Shown in pieces: positions 27,372-36,951 of a stretch of DNA of 64,000 bases. This DNA is from Tropicimonas sp033101155. GTDB lineage: Bacteria; Pseudomonadota; Alphaproteobacteria; Rhodobacterales; Rhodobacteraceae. The position numbers and the translations under genes are program-made. The notes under the pieces were generated by a model, which was not told the origin of the DNA, did no database searches, and saw nothing but the letters and a program-made list of their open reading frames with translations. The stretch is from the NCBI RefSeq assembly GCF_033101155.1, contig NZ_JAWMPX010000013.1, forward strand, positions 1 to 64,000, in the 5' to 3' direction. Positions within the stretch are counted from its first letter, which is position 1, and every line of letters begins with the position of its first letter.

Positions 27372-29591
27372 ATGCGCACGATCGCCAGCAAAAAATCCTC
27401 CCAACCGGTGCTGATCTTCTGGATCGTCGCCGGTTGGGTCGGGTACTGTCTTCTGCCGTGGTACGCGGTGGAAGACGGATTCTTCTCGTTCGAGTGGCTG
27501 ATTGACGGCTACCCTTTCGAGGAGGACTACGCTCCCGCCGCCTTCCTCATCGCACAGGCCAAGAAGCTGTGGCTTGCCCCCCTGATCCTGCCGCTCGCCG
27601 CGCCATTGCTGATCATCAACCGCAAGAAGAGCGATCCGCTCTATGCCAAGGTGCTGATCCTCGCCGGCGGCTTCGGTTTCGCCTGGTTGATGGCGCAGGG
27701 CTTCGGCATCGGCATCCGCGGCTTCTCCTTCGACTGGCTCAACGCGCTCTTCGGAGAGCTGGATGACCGGCAATATGGCATGGGCTATGGCGCGTTGATC
27801 GTCGCCACCGCCTTCCTGTTCCTGTTCACCCAAGGCATCGCTGCCCGTGGCGCGATCAACGGCGATGTCTTTGTGGTCAGCGCCATCGGCGGCGTGATCA
27901 CCATCGTCACGACCTTTGTCTTCTTCCCCATCGCGAAAATGCTGCTGGCGGCATTCGTGACCGAAGAGGGAAGCTATTCGGTCGGTGTCTTTGCCTCGAA
28001 ATTCTTCGATGACCGGCTCTGGGGGCTGGGCTGCCTGTCGGGCGCGCGCTGCGGCGTCGCCTGGAACTCGCTGTTCCTCGCCATCCTCGTGGGCCTTCTG
28101 ACGACCGTGCTCGGCCTCGTCTTCGCCCTCGTGGTGACGCGCTCAGGCTTCCGCCACAAGCGCGCGCTCCGGGCGATCACCGTACTGCCGATCATCACCC
28201 CACCCTTTGTGATCGGGCTGGCACTGATCCTGATGTTCGGCCTGTCCGGCTCGGTCACGGTCTTCATGTCGGATCTCTTCGGAATCCAGCCGACGCGCTG
28301 GCTCTACGGTCTTCCCGGCGTGCTGATCGCCCAGTTGCTGGCCTTCACGCCCATCGCCTTCCTCGTTCTGATCGGCGTGGTCGAAGGCGTCTCGCCCTCA
28401 ATGGAGGAAGCGGCACAAACCCTGCGGGCCAGCCGCTGGCAGACCTTCCGCACCGTCTCGCTGCCGCTGATGCGGCCGGGGCTCGCGAACGCTTTCCTGC
28501 TCGGCTTCATCGAAAGCATGGCCGATTTCGGCAACCCTTTGGTCTTGGGAGGCAATTTCGACGTGCTCTCGACCGAGATCTTCTTTGCCATTGTCGGCGC
28601 GCAATATGACCAGGGCCGTGCGGCGGTGCTCGCCATGGTGCTCCTGTTCTTCACGCTGTCCGCCTTCTACGCACAGCGCATGTGGCTGGGGAAAAAGAGC
28701 TATACAACCGTCTCCGGCAAGGGCGATGCGGGGGTGCACCCGCTGATGCCGTCCGGCCTCTCGATCCCGGTCTTCGTCATCGCCGGCATCTGGGGCCTGT
28801 TCACCATCGTCGTCTACGCGATGATCCTCTATGGCAGCGTCGTGGAGCTTTGGGGCGTCAACAACTCGCTGACCTTCAAACACTATGTCACCGCCTTCCA
28901 GGTTGGCTTCGGAGAGGATGGCATCCGCTGGACGGGCGCGGCCTGGGACAGCTTCTGGACCACGCTCTATATCGCAGCGGCAGCTGCGCCTCTGACGGCG
29001 ATCGTCGGGCTGGTGACGGCCTACCTGCTGACCCGTCAGACATTCGCGGGCAAGAACGCCTTCGAGTTCGGCACGATGCTCAGCTTTGCCATCCCCGGCA
29101 CGGTGATCGGTGTCAGCTACATCCTCGCCTTCAACGTGCCGCCCATCGAGATCACCGGGACCGGGATCATCCTGATCATCAGTTTCATTTTCCGGAACAT
29201 GCCCGTGGGCGTGCGCGCGGGCATCGCCTCGATGTCACAGCTCGACAAGTCGCTCGACGAGTCCTCGCTGACGCTTGGCGCGAACTCGTGGCAAACCTTC
29301 CGAAAGGTGATCCTGCCGCTTCTGCGTCCGGCCATTCTCGCAGCACTGGTCTACAGCTTCGTGCGAGCCATGACGGCGATCTCGGCTGTCATTTTCCTCG
29401 TCTCTGCGGAATATGACATGGCGACGAGCTACATCATCGGGCGTGTCGAGAACAACGATTACGGTCTCGCGATTGCCTATTCCACAACCTTGATCTTCGT
29501 CATGCTCACCGTCGTCGGGCTGTTGCAGATCCTTGTCGGACGGACCCAGATCGGCCGACGCACACAATTCGGCACCGGGGGTGCAACATGA
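27372..29591 (+). CDS. Fused two-domain ABC importer permease (AfuB/FbpB type)
   Basis: A 739-residue inner-membrane protein. An N-terminal part of about 230 residues with extra hydrophobic segments is followed by two complete permease domains in one chain, each with an EAA loop: EEAAQTLRASRWQTFRTV (about residues 345-362) and DESSLTLGANSWQTFRKV (about 635-652). Fused permeases are normal for the FbpB/AfuB group. The extra N-terminal membrane region makes it longer than classical FbpB. It starts 3 bases after the binding-protein stop and overlaps the ATPase gene by 4 bases, so the operon is tightly coupled. Confidence 0.9.
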   Translation: MRTIASKKSSQPVLIFWIVAGWVGYCLLPWYAVEDGFFSFEWLIDGYPFEEDYAPAAFLIAQAKKLWLAPLILPLAAPLLIINRKKSDPLYAKVLILAGGFGFAWLMAQGFGIGIRGFSFDWLNALFGELDDRQYGMGYGALIVATAFLFLFTQGIAARGAINGDVFVVSAIGGVITIVTTFVFFPIAKMLLAAFVTEEGSYSVGVFASKFFDDRLWGLGCLSGARCGVAWNSLFLAILVGLLTTVLGLVFALVVTRSGFRHKRALRAITVLPIITPPFVIGLALILMFGLSGSVTVFMSDLFGIQPTRWLYGLPGVLIAQLLAFTPIAFLVLIGVVEGVSPSMEEAAQTLRASRWQTFRTVSLPLMRPGLANAFLLGFIESMADFGNPLVLGGNFDVLSTEIFFAIVGAQYDQGRAAVLAMVLLFFTLSAFYAQRMWLGKKSYTTVSGKGDAGVHPLMPSGLSIPVFVIAGIWGLFTIVVYAMILYGSVVELWGVNNSLTFKHYVTAFQVGFGEDGIRWTGAAWDSFWTTLYIAAAAAPLTAIVGLVTAYLLTRQTFAGKNAFEFGTMLSFAIPGTVIGVSYILAFNVPPIEITGTGIILIISFIFRNMPVGVRAGIASMSQLDKSLDESSLTLGANSWQTFRKVILPLLRPAILAALVYSFVRAMTAISAVIFLVSAEYDMATSYIIGRVENNDYGLAIAYSTTLIFVMLTVVGLLQILVGRTQIGRRTQFGTGGAT

Positions 29592-30661
29592 GCGAGAGCA
29601 TCATCAGCAGCAAGGCCGCCCCGGTCACGTTCCAGAACGTGACCAAGGCCTTCGGAACGGATGTCGTGGCCGTCGACAATATCGACCTGAGGGTCGAGGC
29701 CGGAAAACTCGTGACCCTCCTTGGCCCTTCGGGCTGCGGCAAGACCACGACATTGCGCATGATCGCGGGGCTGGAGATGGCGACCTCCGGCACCATCCTG
29801 ATCGGCGAGCGGGACGTTACCAAACTGCCCGCAACCGACCGCGACGTGTCGATGGTGTTCCAGTCCTACGCGCTGTTTCCGCATATGACGGTGCTGGAGA
29901 ACGTGTCCTATGGCCTGACCTTCTCCGGCTTTTCAAAAGCCGAGACGCGGGTGAAGGCGCTGGCAGGGCTCGATCTGGTCGGGCTCAAGGGCTATGACAC
30001 CCGCCTTCCAAGCGAGCTTTCGGGCGGTCAGCAACAGCGCGTCGCGGTGGCCCGCGCGCTTGTGCTGGAACCGCAGGTGCTGCTCTTCGACGAGCCGCTC
30101 TCAAATCTCGACGCCAAGCTGCGCCGGCAGGTGCGCGAGGATATCCGCGCCATCCAGCGCGACCTTGGGCTGACGGTTGTCTATGTGACTCATGATCAGG
30201 AGGAGGCGCTTGCCGTCTCCGACGAGATCGTCGTCATGCGCAACGCGGCCATCGCCCAGATCGGCTCCCCGCGCGAGCTTTACGACGCGCCTGTGGACCG
30301 CTTCGTGGCAGACTTCATTGGCGAGGCCAATATCATGCCCTGCGTCATCGAGAGCGTCGCGGGCGAGACCGCGACAATTGCCATCAACGGCTATCGCTAT
30401 GACCTGCCCTCGCGCGGCTTGCCCGAAGGAGAGGCGATGCTCGCCGTGCGCCCCTCACGCCTCGTCATCGGCGCGCCGGGTGGCTTCGCAGCACGGATCG
30501 CCAAGGCGACCTATGTTGGCGAGCGGATGGAATACACGCTGGAAGCAGAATTTGGCGCGATGTTCGCCGTTCAGGATGATGTCGACGCCCCGCTCGAGAA
30601 CGGGCAGGACGTCACTGTCGGCTTTGCGGCCAAGGGGCCGGTGCTGCTGCCGAACGCCTGA
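29588..30661 (+). CDS. ABC importer ATP-binding protein (AfuC/FbpC type)
   Basis: A 357-residue cytosolic ATPase. Walker A GPSGCGKTT, signature LSGGQQQRVAVARAL, Walker B LLFDEPLSNLDAKLR and switch region YVTHDQEEALAVSDE are intact. The C-terminal TOBE/OB segment (about 265-357) is present. Its start overlaps the permease stop (ATGA). It powers the importer and would be named FbpC or PotA by motif alone; the binding protein argues for a sugar-phosphate-type substrate. It ends 2 bases from the convergent inositol-monophosphatase-family gene. Confidence 0.9.
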   Translation: MSESIISSKAAPVTFQNVTKAFGTDVVAVDNIDLRVEAGKLVTLLGPSGCGKTTTLRMIAGLEMATSGTILIGERDVTKLPATDRDVSMVFQSYALFPHMTVLENVSYGLTFSGFSKAETRVKALAGLDLVGLKGYDTRLPSELSGGQQQRVAVARALVLEPQVLLFDEPLSNLDAKLRRQVREDIRAIQRDLGLTVVYVTHDQEEALAVSDEIVVMRNAAIAQIGSPRELYDAPVDRFVADFIGEANIMPCVIESVAGETATIAINGYRYDLPSRGLPEGEAMLAVRPSRLVIGAPGGFAARIAKATYVGERMEYTLEAEFGAMFAVQDDVDAPLENGQDVTVGFAAKGPVLLPNA

Positions 30662-30663
30662 GA

Positions 30664-31464
30664 TCAGCGGGTAAAGGCGGCCTCCGAAATCGCCAGGAGG
30701 TCGTCGAAGACGGCGGGTGTCGCCACCACAACACGCCCGCCTTTTACGATCATGTCATCGGCGTCCTGCTCTTCGACCACGCCACCGGCCTCGGCCACGA
30801 TCAACTGCGCGGCGAGGCAGTCCCAGGCGTTCATATGCTCCTCGCTATAGCCCAACAGGCGACCCGCGGCGACATAGGCAATGGAGAGCGCGCCGGAGGC
30901 ATTGCGATGGAACATCGCACCTTTCTCCACCAACGCCGTGACTAAACGAAGAATGCCGTCATCCTCGACCCGGTTGGAATAGCCGACCCCGACGGTTCCC
31001 TCGAATATCTTGCGGGTGTCGTTGATCCGAAGCGGAACGCCGTTGAGCTCTGCGCCCTTTCCAGCCTCGGCCACGAAGGTTTCCGAGAGGTTGGGGTCGT
31101 GAAGGACACCGATCTGGGTGCGCCCGTTCTCGACGCCAGCGATGACCACCGTCCAGGCTGCAATCCCGTTGACGAAATTCGTCGTCCCGTCGATGGGGTC
31201 GATCACCCAGGTAAACCCGGACGTGCCGACATCGGGCGCGTGTTCCTCACCAACGATTGTATCGTCGGGGAAGGCGTCCCGGAGAAGCTGCCGAACGAGC
31301 AACTCGACCTCGCGGTCGGCCTGGCTGACGAAGTCCTGTCGCCCCTTGATCTCGGTCCTGAGGCTTTCGGGATGTTCAAAGAACGCCTTCGCCCGGGCCC
31401 CGGCCGAATGGCATATGTCGACTACTGTGTCGCGACGATTTTTTTCCATGATGTCAAAGACCAT
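30664..31464 (-). CDS. Inositol-monophosphatase-family phosphatase
   Basis: A 266-residue Mg2+-dependent phosphatase. Seen motifs are GEEHAPD (metal-binding glutamates), WVIDPIDGTTNFVNG (family motif 1) and MNAWDCLAAQLIVAEAGG (motif 2). It may act on inositol, histidinol or sugar phosphates. The frame is open to 31626, but the family N-terminus begins near the ATG at 31464 or 31449, and neither has a strong Shine-Dalgarno site. The tail-to-tail arrangement with the AfuABC-like operon, only 2 bases apart, suggests a functional link: import of a phosphorylated polyol or sugar, then dephosphorylation. That link is inference. Confidence 0.88.
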   Translation of the reverse strand: MVFDIMEKNRRDTVVDICHSAGARAKAFFEHPESLRTEIKGRQDFVSQADREVELLVRQLLRDAFPDDTIVGEEHAPDVGTSGFTWVIDPIDGTTNFVNGIAAWTVVIAGVENGRTQIGVLHDPNLSETFVAEAGKGAELNGVPLRINDTRKIFEGTVGVGYSNRVEDDGILRLVTALVEKGAMFHRNASGALSIAYVAAGRLLGYSEEHMNAWDCLAAQLIVAEAGGVVEEQDADDMIVKGGRVVVATPAVFDDLLAISEAAFTR

Positions 31465-31618
31465 AGCAATTTGAATCCGAACTGAAAGAGCGAGAATCCA
31501 AAAGGTGGGTTTTTGCCGACAAAACCAGCGGGCCGTCCGGCAAACCTCAATCGGCGCAGCTTGAGGGCATCGCCCATGCGTCGGCGCGCCCCGTCGATCC
31601 GAGATTGCGGGTACGGTA

Positions 31619-31651
31619 GCGTCCATGCAGCATCACCCGATGGATGGACGC
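31619..31651. promoter_or_regulatory. Inverted repeat upstream of the GltD-like/NifJ operon
   Basis: GCGTCCAT (31619-31626) and ATGGACGC (31644-31651) are perfect 8-bp arms around a 17-base spacer, about 75 bp before the operon start and also upstream of the divergent phosphatase gene. It is a possible operator. Confidence 0.35.
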
Positions 31652-31724
31652 CCGCAGACCTGTGATCAGATCCGGCAGCGCCAGAATTCCGCCCCGTGAC
31701 TTCGAAGATTAGGAGCAATATCCC

Positions 31725-33365
31725 ATGAGTATCCGGCTTCGCGACTTTACCCCCACAATCGATCGTCGATCGGATGGCGGCACCGGGCCGGTGCGTCACC
31801 AGATGGCAGCCTATGTTACCCTCACCCCGCCCTGTTCCGATGTCTGCCCGGCGGGCGAGGATATCCGGGCCTGGCTGGCCGAGGCGCAGGCGGGCAATTT
31901 CCGGCGCGCCTGGGAGATCCTGACAGAACAGAACCCGATGCCCGCGGTGCATGGCCGGGTCTGCTATCACCCCTGTGAATCGGGGTGCAACCGCGGCGAG
32001 GTCGATTCACCTGTCTCCATCCATGCGGTCGAAAGGTTCCTGGGAGATCTGGCGACGTCCGAAGGCTGGACATTCGAGCCGATCCGTCCCCCCTCCGGGC
32101 GGAAGGTGCTGATCGTGGGAGCCGGTCCCTCGGGGCTTTCATCGGCCTATCACCTGGCCCGACTTGGCCACTCGGTAGAGATCCGCGAGGCGGGTCCGGT
32201 CGCGGGGGGGATGATGCATTTCGGTATTCCCGCCTACCGTATGCCGCGGGAGGAACTGGCCAGGGAGGTCGCGCGGATCGAGGCGATGGGGGTGCGGATA
32301 ACGCTCAACCACAAGGTCGTCGATCTTGCCCGCGAAATCGACACGGGCGGTTTCGACGCCTGCTTCCTGGCAATCGGCGCCGGCATCGCGCGGCATGTCG
32401 ACATCCCCGCCCGCGACAGCGCCAAGGTGCTCGACGCGGTCCAGTTGCTGCATGAGACCAGTTCGGGAACGCCGCCGCTGCTCGGCCGTCGGGTTGTCGT
32501 CTATGGCGGGGGCAACACCGCGATGGATGCCGCCCGCACCGCGAAACGGTTGGGCGCGAGCGAGACGGTCATTGTCTACCGTCGTGACCGCGAAAACATG
32601 CCGGCGCATTCCTTCGAAGCGGATGAGGCGATCGAGGAAGGCGTCAAGATCAAGTGGCTGACAACGATCACCGACATCACCGGCTCGGACCTGACGGTGG
32701 AGCGGATGGAGATCGACGCGGATGGCCGCCCGCAGCCGACCGGCGAATACGAGACGCTCGCGGCCGATGCCGTTGTTCTCGCGCTCGGCCAGCAGACCGA
32801 TTCCAGCTTCCTGCGCAATGTTCCCGGCCTGACCTTTGACCGCAATGGCGCGGTGGAGGTCGACGCCGACATGATGACCGGCGCCACCGGCATCTTCGCA
32901 GGCGGCGACATGGTTCCGGGGGATCAATCGGTGACGATCGCCACCGGGCATGGCAAACGCGCCGCGCGCCAGATCGACGCTTGGCTAGGGAACACGAAGC
33001 TCGAGATCGTGACCCCACCGCCCGTGGTCAGCTTCGACATGCTTCACCTGCCGGTCTATTCCGACGCCCAGCGGAGCGAGCAGGCGGCCATGGAGGGCGC
33101 GAAGCGGCTCGAAGGCTTCGACGAGATCATGGAAGGCCTCTCCGCACGCGAAGCCCGCTACGAGGCGCAGCGCTGCTACTCCTGCGGCGAATGCTACGAG
33201 TGCGACAACTGCATGGCCGCCTGCCCGGAGGACGCCATAACCAAGCTCGGGCGCGGCATGGGCTACGATGTGGACCCCAGCAAATGTACCGGCTGCTCGA
33301 CCTGTTTCTATCAATGTCCCTGTCACGCCATCGACATGATCCCGGAGGGCTCGGCCAATGAATGA
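31725..33365 (+). CDS. GltD-like NAD(P)H:acceptor flavoprotein with C-terminal ferredoxin domain
   Basis: A 546-residue cytosolic iron-sulfur flavoprotein. The N-terminal Fer4_20 domain has PCSDVCPAGEDI and RVCYHPCESGCNRG. The FAD site is VLIVGAGPSGLSSA (about 126) and the NAD(P)H site is VVVYGGGNTAMDAAR. This is the glutamate synthase small-subunit fold. A ferredoxin-like tail follows that GltD lacks: CYSCGECYECDNCMAACP (about 484-501, six cysteines) and CTGCSTCFYQCPC (about 521-533). It overlaps the NifJ gene by 8 bases and probably shuttles electrons between NAD(P)H and the pyruvate oxidoreductase or its ferredoxin. No glutamate synthase large subunit is present, so this is not GltD proper. 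Confidence 0.85.
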   Translation: MSIRLRDFTPTIDRRSDGGTGPVRHQMAAYVTLTPPCSDVCPAGEDIRAWLAEAQAGNFRRAWEILTEQNPMPAVHGRVCYHPCESGCNRGEVDSPVSIHAVERFLGDLATSEGWTFEPIRPPSGRKVLIVGAGPSGLSSAYHLARLGHSVEIREAGPVAGGMMHFGIPAYRMPREELAREVARIEAMGVRITLNHKVVDLAREIDTGGFDACFLAIGAGIARHVDIPARDSAKVLDAVQLLHETSSGTPPLLGRRVVVYGGGNTAMDAARTAKRLGASETVIVYRRDRENMPAHSFEADEAIEEGVKIKWLTTITDITGSDLTVERMEIDADGRPQPTGEYETLAADAVVLALGQQTDSSFLRNVPGLTFDRNGAVEVDADMMTGATGIFAGGDMVPGDQSVTIATGHGKRAARQIDAWLGNTKLEIVTPPPVVSFDMLHLPVYSDAQRSEQAAMEGAKRLEGFDEIMEGLSAREARYEAQRCYSCGECYECDNCMAACPEDAITKLGRGMGYDVDPSKCTGCSTCFYQCPCHAIDMIPEGSANE

Positions 33366-36300
33366 TCCCAAACGCTTGCGCGCGACGATGGACGGCAATC
33401 AGGCTGCGGCCCATGTTGCCTACCGTGTCAACGAGGTTTGCGCGATCTACCCGATCACCCCGTCCTCGACGATGGCGGAACACGCGGATGAATGGACCGC
33501 GCAGAACCTGCCGAATATCTGGGGCAATGTCCCTGTCGTGCAGGAGATGCAGTCCGAAGCCGGCGCGGCCGGCACCTTGCACGGATCGCTTCAGGCCGGT
33601 GCGCTGACCACGACTTTCACCGCGTCGCAGGGCCTGCTGCTGATGATCCCCAACATGTTCAAGGTCGCAGGGGAACTGACGCCGGTGGTCTTCCATGTCG
33701 CCGCCCGGGCGCTGGCGACCCACGGTCTGTCCATCTTCGGCGATCATTCCGACGTGATGGCCGCGCGCTCCACGGGCTTTGCCATGCTCGCCTCGAACTC
33801 GGTGCAGGAAGCGCATGACATGGCGCTGATTGCCCAGGCGGCGACGCTCGAGGCCCGCGTCCCGTTCATGCATTTCTTCGACGGCTTCCGGACAAGCCAC
33901 GAGGTCAACACGTTGACGCTTCTGGGCGACGACCAGATCCGCGCCATGATCGACGACGACATGGTGCTTGCCCACCGCGCCCGGGCGCTCAACCCCGAGC
34001 ACCCCTTCGTGCGCGGCACGGCGCAGAACCCGGACGTCTTCTTCCAGGGCCGCGAGGCGGCGAACAGCTACTATGACGCCGTGCCGGGGATCGTCGAAGC
34101 GCAGATGGAGAAATTCGCCGATCTGTCCGGGCGTCGCTACGGGCTCTGCGAGTATTACGGCGCAGAGGATGCGGAGAAGGTGGTGGTCGTCATGGGCTCG
34201 GGCGCGGATGTCGTCCACCAGACGGTCGATCACTTGGCGGCCAAGGGCGAGAAGGTTGGCATGATCACGGTGCGGCTCTACCGCCCCTTCCCGGTTCAGG
34301 CCTTCCTCGATGCACTGCCGGAAAGCTGCCGGTCCATCGCCGTGCTCGACCGCTGCAAGGAGCCGGGCGCGACAGGCGAGCCGATGTTCCTCGATGTGGT
34401 GTCGACGATCGCCGGGTCCGGGCGCTCGATGCCGCGTATCATCGGCGGGCGCTATGGCCTGTCATCGAAGGATTTCGACCCGGCACAGGCCAGCGCGGTC
34501 TTTGACGAGTTGGACAAGTCCGAGCCGAAGCCGCAATTCACCGTGGGCATCACGGATGACGTGACCCATCTGAGCCTTGAGGTCGATGCCGGTTTCGACA
34601 TCGAGCCCGACGAGACAGTCCGCGCCGTTTTCTTCGGCCTCGGCGCTGACGGGACGGTCGGCGCGAACAAGAACAGCGTGAAGATCCTGGCAGAGGAAGA
34701 CGGCCGCTACGCTCAGGGCTATTTCGTCTATGACAGCCACAAGTCGGGCGCCGTGACGATCTCGCACCTGCGCTTCGGCCCTGCCCCGATCGGTGCGCCC
34801 TACCTCATTCGGTCGGCGAATTTCGTGGCCTGTCACCAGTTCGTCTTCCTGCTCAAGATGGATGTGCTCAAGATCGCGGCCAAAGGCGCGACAGTCTTGC
34901 TGAACAGCCCCTATGGCCCCGATGAGGTCTGGGACCAGCTGCCGAAATCGGTCCAGGAACAGATCATCGCCAAGGGGTTGAAGGTCTTCGTGATCGACGC
35001 CAACGCTGCCGCGCAGGAAGTGGGGCTGCGACGGCGCACCAACACGATCCTGCAAACCTGTTTCTTCGCGCTCTCGGGCGTGCTGCCACGGGACGAAGCG
35101 ATCGCCAGCATCAAGCAGGCGATCACCAAGTCCTATGCGCGCAAGGGCAAACGCATCGTCGAGATGAACCATGCCGCGGTTGACGGCGCGCTGGAACGGC
35201 TGCACGAGATGACGGTTCCAGCCACGGCGACCAGCGACTTCGAACGCCCGCCCACCGTGCCGGCCTCCGCACCCGACTTCGTGCGCAACGTGACGGCGCC
35301 GATGATGGCCGGTCTGGGGGACGACATCCCGGTCAGCCGGCTGCCCGCCGACGGAACCTTCCCCTCCGGCACCGCCGCATGGGGAAAGCGCAACGTTTCC
35401 GAAGAGGTGGCCACCTGGCGAGAGGACCTGTGCATCCAGTGCGGACAGTGCTCCTTCGTCTGCCCGCACAGCGTGATCCGCGCCAAGTATTATGACGAAG
35501 AGCGGCTTGAGGGTGCGCCGGAAGGGTTCAAATCCGCGCCGGTCAATGCGCGCGGCTACCCGGATGCGCGCTTCACGCTGGAATTCCATGTCGAGGATTG
35601 CACCGGTTGCGGCCTGTGCTACGAGGCATGCCCGGCCACGAGCCCGATCGAACCCGGCGTGCGCGCGGTGAACCTTGCCGACAAGGCGGAACTGATCGAC
35701 ACGGCGCGGGAGAACATGACGTTCTTCGAACAGCTGCCGGTCAACAACCGCGCCATGGTCGATTTCGCCAATGTGCGCGGCGTTCAGTTCCTGGAACCGA
35801 CCTTCGAGTTCTCCGGCGCCTGTACGGGTTGCGGCGAGACACCCTATGTCAAACTGCTGAGCCAGCTCTTTGGCGACCGGCTGATGGTGGCCAATGCCAC
35901 CGGCTGTTCCTCGATCTATAGCGGCAACCTGCCGACCACCCCCTATACGACCAACAACGAGGGGCGCGGACCGGCCTGGTCGAACTCGCTTTTCGAGGAT
36001 AACGCCGAGTTCGGCCTCGGTATGCGGCTTGCGGCGGACAAGCATCTCGCACTGGCCTCGGAGCTGCTGACACGGCTGGCACCGAAGGTCGGCGATGATC
36101 TGGTGTCCGCGATACTGGCCGCCCCGCAGACTCGCGAATCCGAGATCCGCGCGCAACGCGAGCGAGTCGGGGCGCTGAAGGCAAGGCTTCTGAGCATACA
36201 GGACGATCCCGATGCCAAGCATCTGCTCTCGGTGGTCGATCAGCTCGTGCGCCGTTCGGTCTGGATCGTGGGCGGCGACGGTTGGGCCTTTGATATCGGC

Positions 36301-36951
36301 TTCGGTGGCCTCGATCACGTTCTGGCCACGGGCCGCAACGTGAACATCCTGGTCATGGACACCGGCGTCTATTCCAACACCGGCGGACAGGCCTCCAAGT
36401 CCACGCCTATGGGCGCCATTGCCAAGTTCGCGGCCGGCGGCAAGCGCACCCAACGCAAGGATCTGGCGTTGCAGGCAGTCGCCTACGGCAATGTCTACGT
36501 GGCGCAGGTGGCCTTCGGCTCCAATCCGCAACAGACCCTGCGGGCCTTCCGCGAGGCAGAGGCCTACGAGGGCACCTCGCTGATCCTGGCCTATTCGCAT
36601 TGCATCGCGCATGGCTTCGACCTGCGCCAGGGGCTTTCGCAACAGGACAGGGCGGTCAGCTCGGGCTATTGGCCGCTCCTGCGCTACGACCCGACACAGC
36701 GCGATGTCTACAAACCGCCGTTCCAGCTCGACAGTCCGCGGCCAACACTGCCGCTGCGCGAATATGCCTACAAGGAACTGCGCTACAGCGCCCTGGCGGC
36801 AACCAATCCGTCTGAGGCGGCGGAACTGATGGAGGAAGCCGAACGGCAGGTCCTCGACAAGTATCGCACCTACGAAGACTACGCTCGGATGCAGGCCGGC
36901 CCGGATGCGGCTCGCACCATCGGGGCCATCGGCGGCAAGACGGAGGAATGA
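33358..36951 (+). CDS. nifJ: Pyruvate:ferredoxin (flavodoxin) oxidoreductase, single-chain
   Basis: A 1197-residue homodimer-type PFOR, full length for the family. Domains in order: pyruvate-binding region (YPITPSSTMAEHADEW, about 30-45), transketolase-like domain II, the gamma domain, a two-cluster ferredoxin domain (CIQCGQCSFVCP about 692, CTGCGLCYEACP about 750), and the TPP domain with ACTGCGE, ATGCSS, GDGWAFDIGFGG and DTGVYSNTGGQASKS. The proximal-cluster cysteine near the end is in YSHCIAHG. The reaction is pyruvate plus CoA to acetyl-CoA, CO2 and reduced ferredoxin, or the reverse. It is oxygen-sensitive in most bacteria and unusual in a genome that otherwise looks aerobic. It is coupled to both neighbours by overlaps. 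Confidence 0.95.
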   Translation: MNDPKRLRATMDGNQAAAHVAYRVNEVCAIYPITPSSTMAEHADEWTAQNLPNIWGNVPVVQEMQSEAGAAGTLHGSLQAGALTTTFTASQGLLLMIPNMFKVAGELTPVVFHVAARALATHGLSIFGDHSDVMAARSTGFAMLASNSVQEAHDMALIAQAATLEARVPFMHFFDGFRTSHEVNTLTLLGDDQIRAMIDDDMVLAHRARALNPEHPFVRGTAQNPDVFFQGREAANSYYDAVPGIVEAQMEKFADLSGRRYGLCEYYGAEDAEKVVVVMGSGADVVHQTVDHLAAKGEKVGMITVRLYRPFPVQAFLDALPESCRSIAVLDRCKEPGATGEPMFLDVVSTIAGSGRSMPRIIGGRYGLSSKDFDPAQASAVFDELDKSEPKPQFTVGITDDVTHLSLEVDAGFDIEPDETVRAVFFGLGADGTVGANKNSVKILAEEDGRYAQGYFVYDSHKSGAVTISHLRFGPAPIGAPYLIRSANFVACHQFVFLLKMDVLKIAAKGATVLLNSPYGPDEVWDQLPKSVQEQIIAKGLKVFVIDANAAAQEVGLRRRTNTILQTCFFALSGVLPRDEAIASIKQAITKSYARKGKRIVEMNHAAVDGALERLHEMTVPATATSDFERPPTVPASAPDFVRNVTAPMMAGLGDDIPVSRLPADGTFPSGTAAWGKRNVSEEVATWREDLCIQCGQCSFVCPHSVIRAKYYDEERLEGAPEGFKSAPVNARGYPDARFTLEFHVEDCTGCGLCYEACPATSPIEPGVRAVNLADKAELIDTARENMTFFEQLPVNNRAMVDFANVRGVQFLEPTFEFSGACTGCGETPYVKLLSQLFGDRLMVANATGCSSIYSGNLPTTPYTTNNEGRGPAWSNSLFEDNAEFGLGMRLAADKHLALASELLTRLAPKVGDDLVSAILAAPQTRESEIRAQRERVGALKARLLSIQDDPDAKHLLSVVDQLVRRSVWIVGGDGWAFDIGFGGLDHVLATGRNVNILVMDTGVYSNTGGQASKSTPMGAIAKFAAGGKRTQRKDLALQAVAYGNVYVAQVAFGSNPQQTLRAFREAEAYEGTSLILAYSHCIAHGFDLRQGLSQQDRAVSSGYWPLLRYDPTQRDVYKPPFQLDSPRPTLPLREYAYKELRYSALAATNPSEAAELMEEAERQVLDKYRTYEDYARMQAGPDAARTIGAIGGKTEE

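Noticed and set aside
26343..30661. Ferric iron importer FbpABC
   Set aside because: The binding protein lacks the paired tyrosines at the iron site and has a His-Asp there. The family is right but the iron label is doubtful.
31725..33365. Glutamate synthase small subunit GltD
   Set aside because: There is no GltB nearby, the protein carries an added two-cluster ferredoxin tail, and it overlaps NifJ.
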